A DNA stretch of 7,776 bases. Source: Ruminococcus flavefaciens. Its GTDB lineage: Bacteria > Bacillota > Clostridia > Oscillospirales > Ruminococcaceae. Numbering within the stretch: position 1 is the first letter of the stretch; the number at the start of each line of letters is the position of its first letter. Positions 5,157 to 7,776 of the stretch are shown one piece after another. The notes under the pieces were generated by a model that saw only the letters and a program-made list of their open reading frames with translations, did not search any database and had not been told where the DNA came from. Both the position numbers and the translations under genes were made by a program. The DNA is taken from assembly GCA_004554385.1 (NCBI GenBank), contig SFMO01000095.1:1-7776 (forward strand), read 5' to 3'.

Positions 5157-7278
5157 CCACCTCACCCCTTTTCTGCTGATTGTAGAGATAAGCATAGAGA
5201 CCATTCTCTGCCATTAGCTTTTCATGAGTGTCATACTCTACAAGATCACCCTTGTCGATCACCATTATCTTTTGAGCGTCTTTAAGAGTTGACAGACGAT
5301 GCGCAATGATGATAACAGTTCTGTTTCTGCATATTTCCTTGAGGTTATTCTGTATTATGCTCTCTGACTCATAGTCAAGTGCAGAAGTAGCCTCATCGAA
5401 TATGAGTATCCTCGGGTCGTTGAGTATAGCTCTTGCAATTGCAACTCTCTGCTTCTGACCGCCCGAAAGTCCCATGCCCTTTTCACCGATAATGGTATCG
5501 TAGCCATTTGGGAGCTCCAATATAAAATCATGAGCTCCTGCTATTTTTGCACATTTGATTATCTGCTCCATAGTTGCTGTGGGACAATGAATAGATATAT
5601 TCTCGGCAACTGTGCCGTTGAACATGAAGTTTTCCTGCAATACCACGCCTATCTGCTTTCTCAGCATAGCGGGATTCACGAGAGATATATCCATGCCGTC
5701 CACGGATATCTTTCCTGCCTCGGGAATGTAGAGGCGCTGTATCAGCTTGGAAATAGTGCTCTTACCGGAGCCGCTTCGTCCCACAACTCCCACAACTGTT
5801 CCGGGCTCTATCTCAAAGCTCATACCCTTGATGACCTCGCCGCCCTGAGGATTGTAGCGGAAGTGTACCTTGTCGAAGATTATCTTTCCCTGTAATCTGG
5901 GAAGTGATGTGAGATTGGTATTAAGCACCGGCTCGGGAGCTGTGTTGAAGATATCTCCTATACGCTTTACGGAAAGTGAAGCCTGCTGGTATTCCTGCCA
6001 CAGCTGTACAAGTCTGAGGACAGGTCCGCTTACTCTGCCAGAGAGCATACGGAATGCCACGAGCTGTCCTACGGTGAAATTGCCGTCCATAACTGCCTTT
6101 GCACCAAAGAAAAGTATAAGCAGGTCGAATATCTTCTGTATGAACTGACCTGTTGTACCTGCTGTTGCGGACACCATTGAGGTCTTGTAGCTTGCCTTGA
6201 CGTAGTCAGCCTGCAAGTCTCCCCACTTCTTCTCGAACTTGGGTTCAAGTGCATAGGACTTTACGGTCTGTACGCCTGTGATGGACTCAACGAGGAAAGA
6301 CTGAGTGTTTGCGCCTGTCTCGAATTTCTCGTCCAGTCTCTTCTTGAAAAGAGGAGTTACGATAGCCGAAAGTATTGCATAAACAGGCACCGAGCAGATA
6401 ACGATGACCGTCAGCATCTTGCTGTACATGAACAGCACAACGATGTACACGATTATGAATATCAGATCTATCATTGAGCTCAGCGGCGTTCCCGTCAGGA
6501 AGTTTCTTATGCTGTCAAGCTCTCTTACTCTGGCAACTGTTTCACCGACACGTCTGGACTCAAAGTACTTCAGCGGCAGTGCAAACAGATGCTTGAACAG
6601 CTTGTAGCTGAGCATTACGTCTATTCGGTTTGTGGTATGAGTGAAAACGTAGTTCTTGGCAAGTCCGAGGATAAGCTCATATATGTATACGATGGCGATG
6701 CCTATTGCCAGCACGTTCAGCGTGGAAACGCTGCGGTGTACCAGTACCTTGTCCACGACCACCTGTGTCATTACAGGAGTGAGGATACCCAGTATCTGCA
6801 CTGTAAATACAGCGATGAGTACCTGTATGAACTCCTTCTTGAATTTGAGGATAGTTGGTATGAACCACTTGAAGCTGAATATGGCTTCACGGTCAAGAAC
6901 TCCCTTTTTGTTTATGATAACGGCAGTACCGTCCCATATCCTTGAAAGCTCAGTCCTTGTGACCACCTCGGGTGCGGTCTTGTCCGTATGAAGTATCATG
7001 AACTTGTCTTCGTTGGACTTGGCTACGATGAAAAACTCTCCGTCATTTCCCCTTGCGATTATGGGAGAATTGACATTTTTGAGCTTGTCTACCTTCAGCC
7101 TGCAAAGCTTTGCCTTCATTTTCAGTGCCTTGGCGGACTGTATTATCTCCACCTCTCCCGTTTTCTGCTCGGGATCCAGTACTGCTAAGTTTTCCGCCTG
7201 TTCCTTGGTTATGGGTATGCCGTGGAACTTCATTACTATCATAAAACAGGACATTCCGCTGTCTTGTTTCTTTGTCAT
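5149..7278 (-). CDS. Type I secretion ABC exporter, HlyB-type with degenerate peptidase domain
   Basis: A 709-residue inner-membrane half-transporter that exports a C-terminal-signal substrate using ATP. The order is a C39-like N-terminal domain (1-125), the six-helix membrane domain (about 145-435), and the ATPase. The ATPase has Walker A GRSGSGKST 500-508, Q-loop Q548, signature LSGGQ 604-608, Walker B ILIFDEA 624-630, SALD 632-635 and H-loop H660. In the N-terminal domain the catalytic cysteine is replaced (DSG at 6-8) and the expected histidine position reads GEFF (80-83), so it should not cleave leaders but bind substrate, as in HlyB. Stretches such as HTTNRIDV, YFESRRVGETVARVRELDSI and SGPVLRLVQLWQEYQQ are hallmark HlyB/RtxB sequence. 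The start has a perfect GGAGGT at 7285-7290 with a 6-base spacer. The stop overlaps the downstream fusion-protein start. All motifs are intact, but its adaptor partner is broken. Confidence 0.95.
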   Translation of the reverse strand: MTKKQDSGMSCFMIVMKFHGIPITKEQAENLAVLDPEQKTGEVEIIQSAKALKMKAKLCRLKVDKLKNVNSPIIARGNDGEFFIVAKSNEDKFMILHTDKTAPEVVTRTELSRIWDGTAVIINKKGVLDREAIFSFKWFIPTILKFKKEFIQVLIAVFTVQILGILTPVMTQVVVDKVLVHRSVSTLNVLAIGIAIVYIYELILGLAKNYVFTHTTNRIDVMLSYKLFKHLFALPLKYFESRRVGETVARVRELDSIRNFLTGTPLSSMIDLIFIIVYIVVLFMYSKMLTVIVICSVPVYAILSAIVTPLFKKRLDEKFETGANTQSFLVESITGVQTVKSYALEPKFEKKWGDLQADYVKASYKTSMVSATAGTTGQFIQKIFDLLILFFGAKAVMDGNFTVGQLVAFRMLSGRVSGPVLRLVQLWQEYQQASLSVKRIGDIFNTAPEPVLNTNLTSLPRLQGKIIFDKVHFRYNPQGGEVIKGMSFEIEPGTVVGVVGRSGSGKSTISKLIQRLYIPEAGKISVDGMDISLVNPAMLRKQIGVVLQENFMFNGTVAENISIHCPTATMEQIIKCAKIAGAHDFILELPNGYDTIIGEKGMGLSGGQKQRVAIARAILNDPRILIFDEATSALDYESESIIQNNLKEICRNRTVIIIAHRLSTLKDAQKIMVIDKGDLVEYDTHEKLMAENGLYAYLYNQQKRGEVDG

Positions 7279-7299
7279 ATTTTTACCTCCGATTTACGC

Positions 7300-7329
7300 A
7301 AAAAGGTGCAGCAGTTGAAACTGCTGCAC
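7300..7329 (-). terminator. Intercistronic terminator between substrate and exporter genes
   Basis: On the minus strand GTGCAGCAG (7329-7321) pairs with CTGCTGCAC (7314-7306) over 9 perfect pairs with a 6-base loop, followed by CTTTTT ending at 7300. It lies 22 bases beyond the stop of the upstream gene and 9 bases before the exporter ribosome site. Partial termination here would give much substrate and little exporter, as described for the E. coli hlyA-hlyB gap. Confidence 0.75.
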
Positions 7330-7350
7330 TGACTTTATTGCGCAATATGC

Positions 7351-7776
7351 TTACTGTACCGTTGAGCTGACAAGAAGCTGCTCCAGTCCCGAAGCATCTG
7401 CTGTGATCTCGCTGATATTGATTCCGTCCGATACCTGACTGTCATTGCTGAATGCTGACATATTCTCTGTGAGTATCATTGTTTGAATATCTGTGATATC
7501 CGCGATCTCATCGCTTTCGCCGCTTATATCGGCAATATCTGCTGTGTCTGTGATAACTGTGCTGTCGCTGCCATTGAGGAGGTCGGAAGCAAGCGTCTCA
7601 TCATCATAGATCTCACTGAGAAGCTCTGCACTTGCCTGCTCTATGTCTTCTTCCTTTGGAATAAAGAGACTTGTTCTGTTGAATACCTTAGACTCGTCGC
7701 CGAAGCATTCAAGTCCTTCATCAAGGTGCATATATGCTGTATTTACCCAGTCTGCACCGTCGAGTACGAATTCTTC
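7351..7776 (-). CDS. C-terminus of a probable type I secretion substrate (partial)
   Basis: The frame is open from the right window edge to TAA at 7351-7353 and shows 141 residues. The ATG at 7729-7731 is internal: the 15 residues before it (EEFVLDGADWVNTAY) read as continuous protein. The visible part is strongly acidic, with runs such as DTADIADISGESDEIADITD, no cysteine cluster and no membrane segment. It ends in a small hydrophobic and serine/threonine-rich tail (LEQLLVSSTVQ). Uncleaved C-terminal signals of RTX-type substrates are of this general kind. The gene lies directly upstream of the HlyB-type exporter, separated by a terminator hairpin. I see no glycine-rich RTX nonapeptides in the visible part; these could lie beyond the edge. 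Role as exported substrate is inferred from position and composition. Confidence 0.7.
   Translation of the reverse strand, partial: EEFVLDGADWVNTAYMHLDEGLECFGDESKVFNRTSLFIPKEEDIEQASAELLSEIYDDETLASDLLNGSDSTVITDTADIADISGESDEIADITDIQTMILTENMSAFSNDSQVSDGINISEITADASGLEQLLVSSTVQ

Noticed and set aside
5530..7318. Several 60-120 codon + strand open frames opposite the exporter gene
   Set aside because: All lie antisense to the strongly motif-supported ABC exporter, with no ribosome sites or recognisable products.

Overview
The window looks like an accessory region of a low-to-mid GC Firmicute, probably a gut or rumen clostridial organism of the Ruminococcus type. This rests on the strong AGGAGG-type ribosome sites, the mix of mobile-element and prophage-associated families, and a HlyB-type exporter next to a Firmicutes-style tyrosine integrase. 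The genus is an inference; no rRNA or other marker is present.

Left part (about 1-3640), AT-richer. A GIY-YIG nuclease with a DUF4357 C-terminus (127-1059) runs on the + strand. Its last codons enter a 195-bp sequence (1020-1214) that recurs without gaps at 3006-3200, at about 87% identity by hand count. The repeat is the 3' end plus UUCG-hairpin terminator of a small minus-strand gene, intact at 3036-3452 (possibly TnpV-like) and truncated at 1050-1214. Between the copies is a + strand module: a 5'-truncated DUF4417 gene, a small histidine-rich protein, a four-base-overlapping acidic partner (candidate toxin-immunity pair), and a decayed small gene. Two near-identical 11-bp hairpins follow the last two units.

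Middle (3453-3827) has no gene. It holds a promoter, a tandem 11-bp repeat, a 23-base fragment matching the 3' end of a tRNA (best guess tRNA-Glu), and two strong + strand terminators. This looks like the attachment site of an integrated element.

Right part (3828-7776), all minus strand, is a type I secretion operon read right to left: the C-terminus of an acidic protein (likely exported substrate), a terminator hairpin, a HlyB-type ABC exporter with a degenerate peptidase domain, then a membrane fusion protein. After about 117-130 residues the fusion protein reads in frame into the core and catalytic domain of a tyrosine integrase. The adaptor is therefore beheaded and the integrase lacks its own N-terminus. 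This chimera is the most striking object here; it is either a genuine deletion or recombination product or an assembly join. Together the window reads as a mobile-element graveyard abutting, and probably having broken, a T1SS locus.
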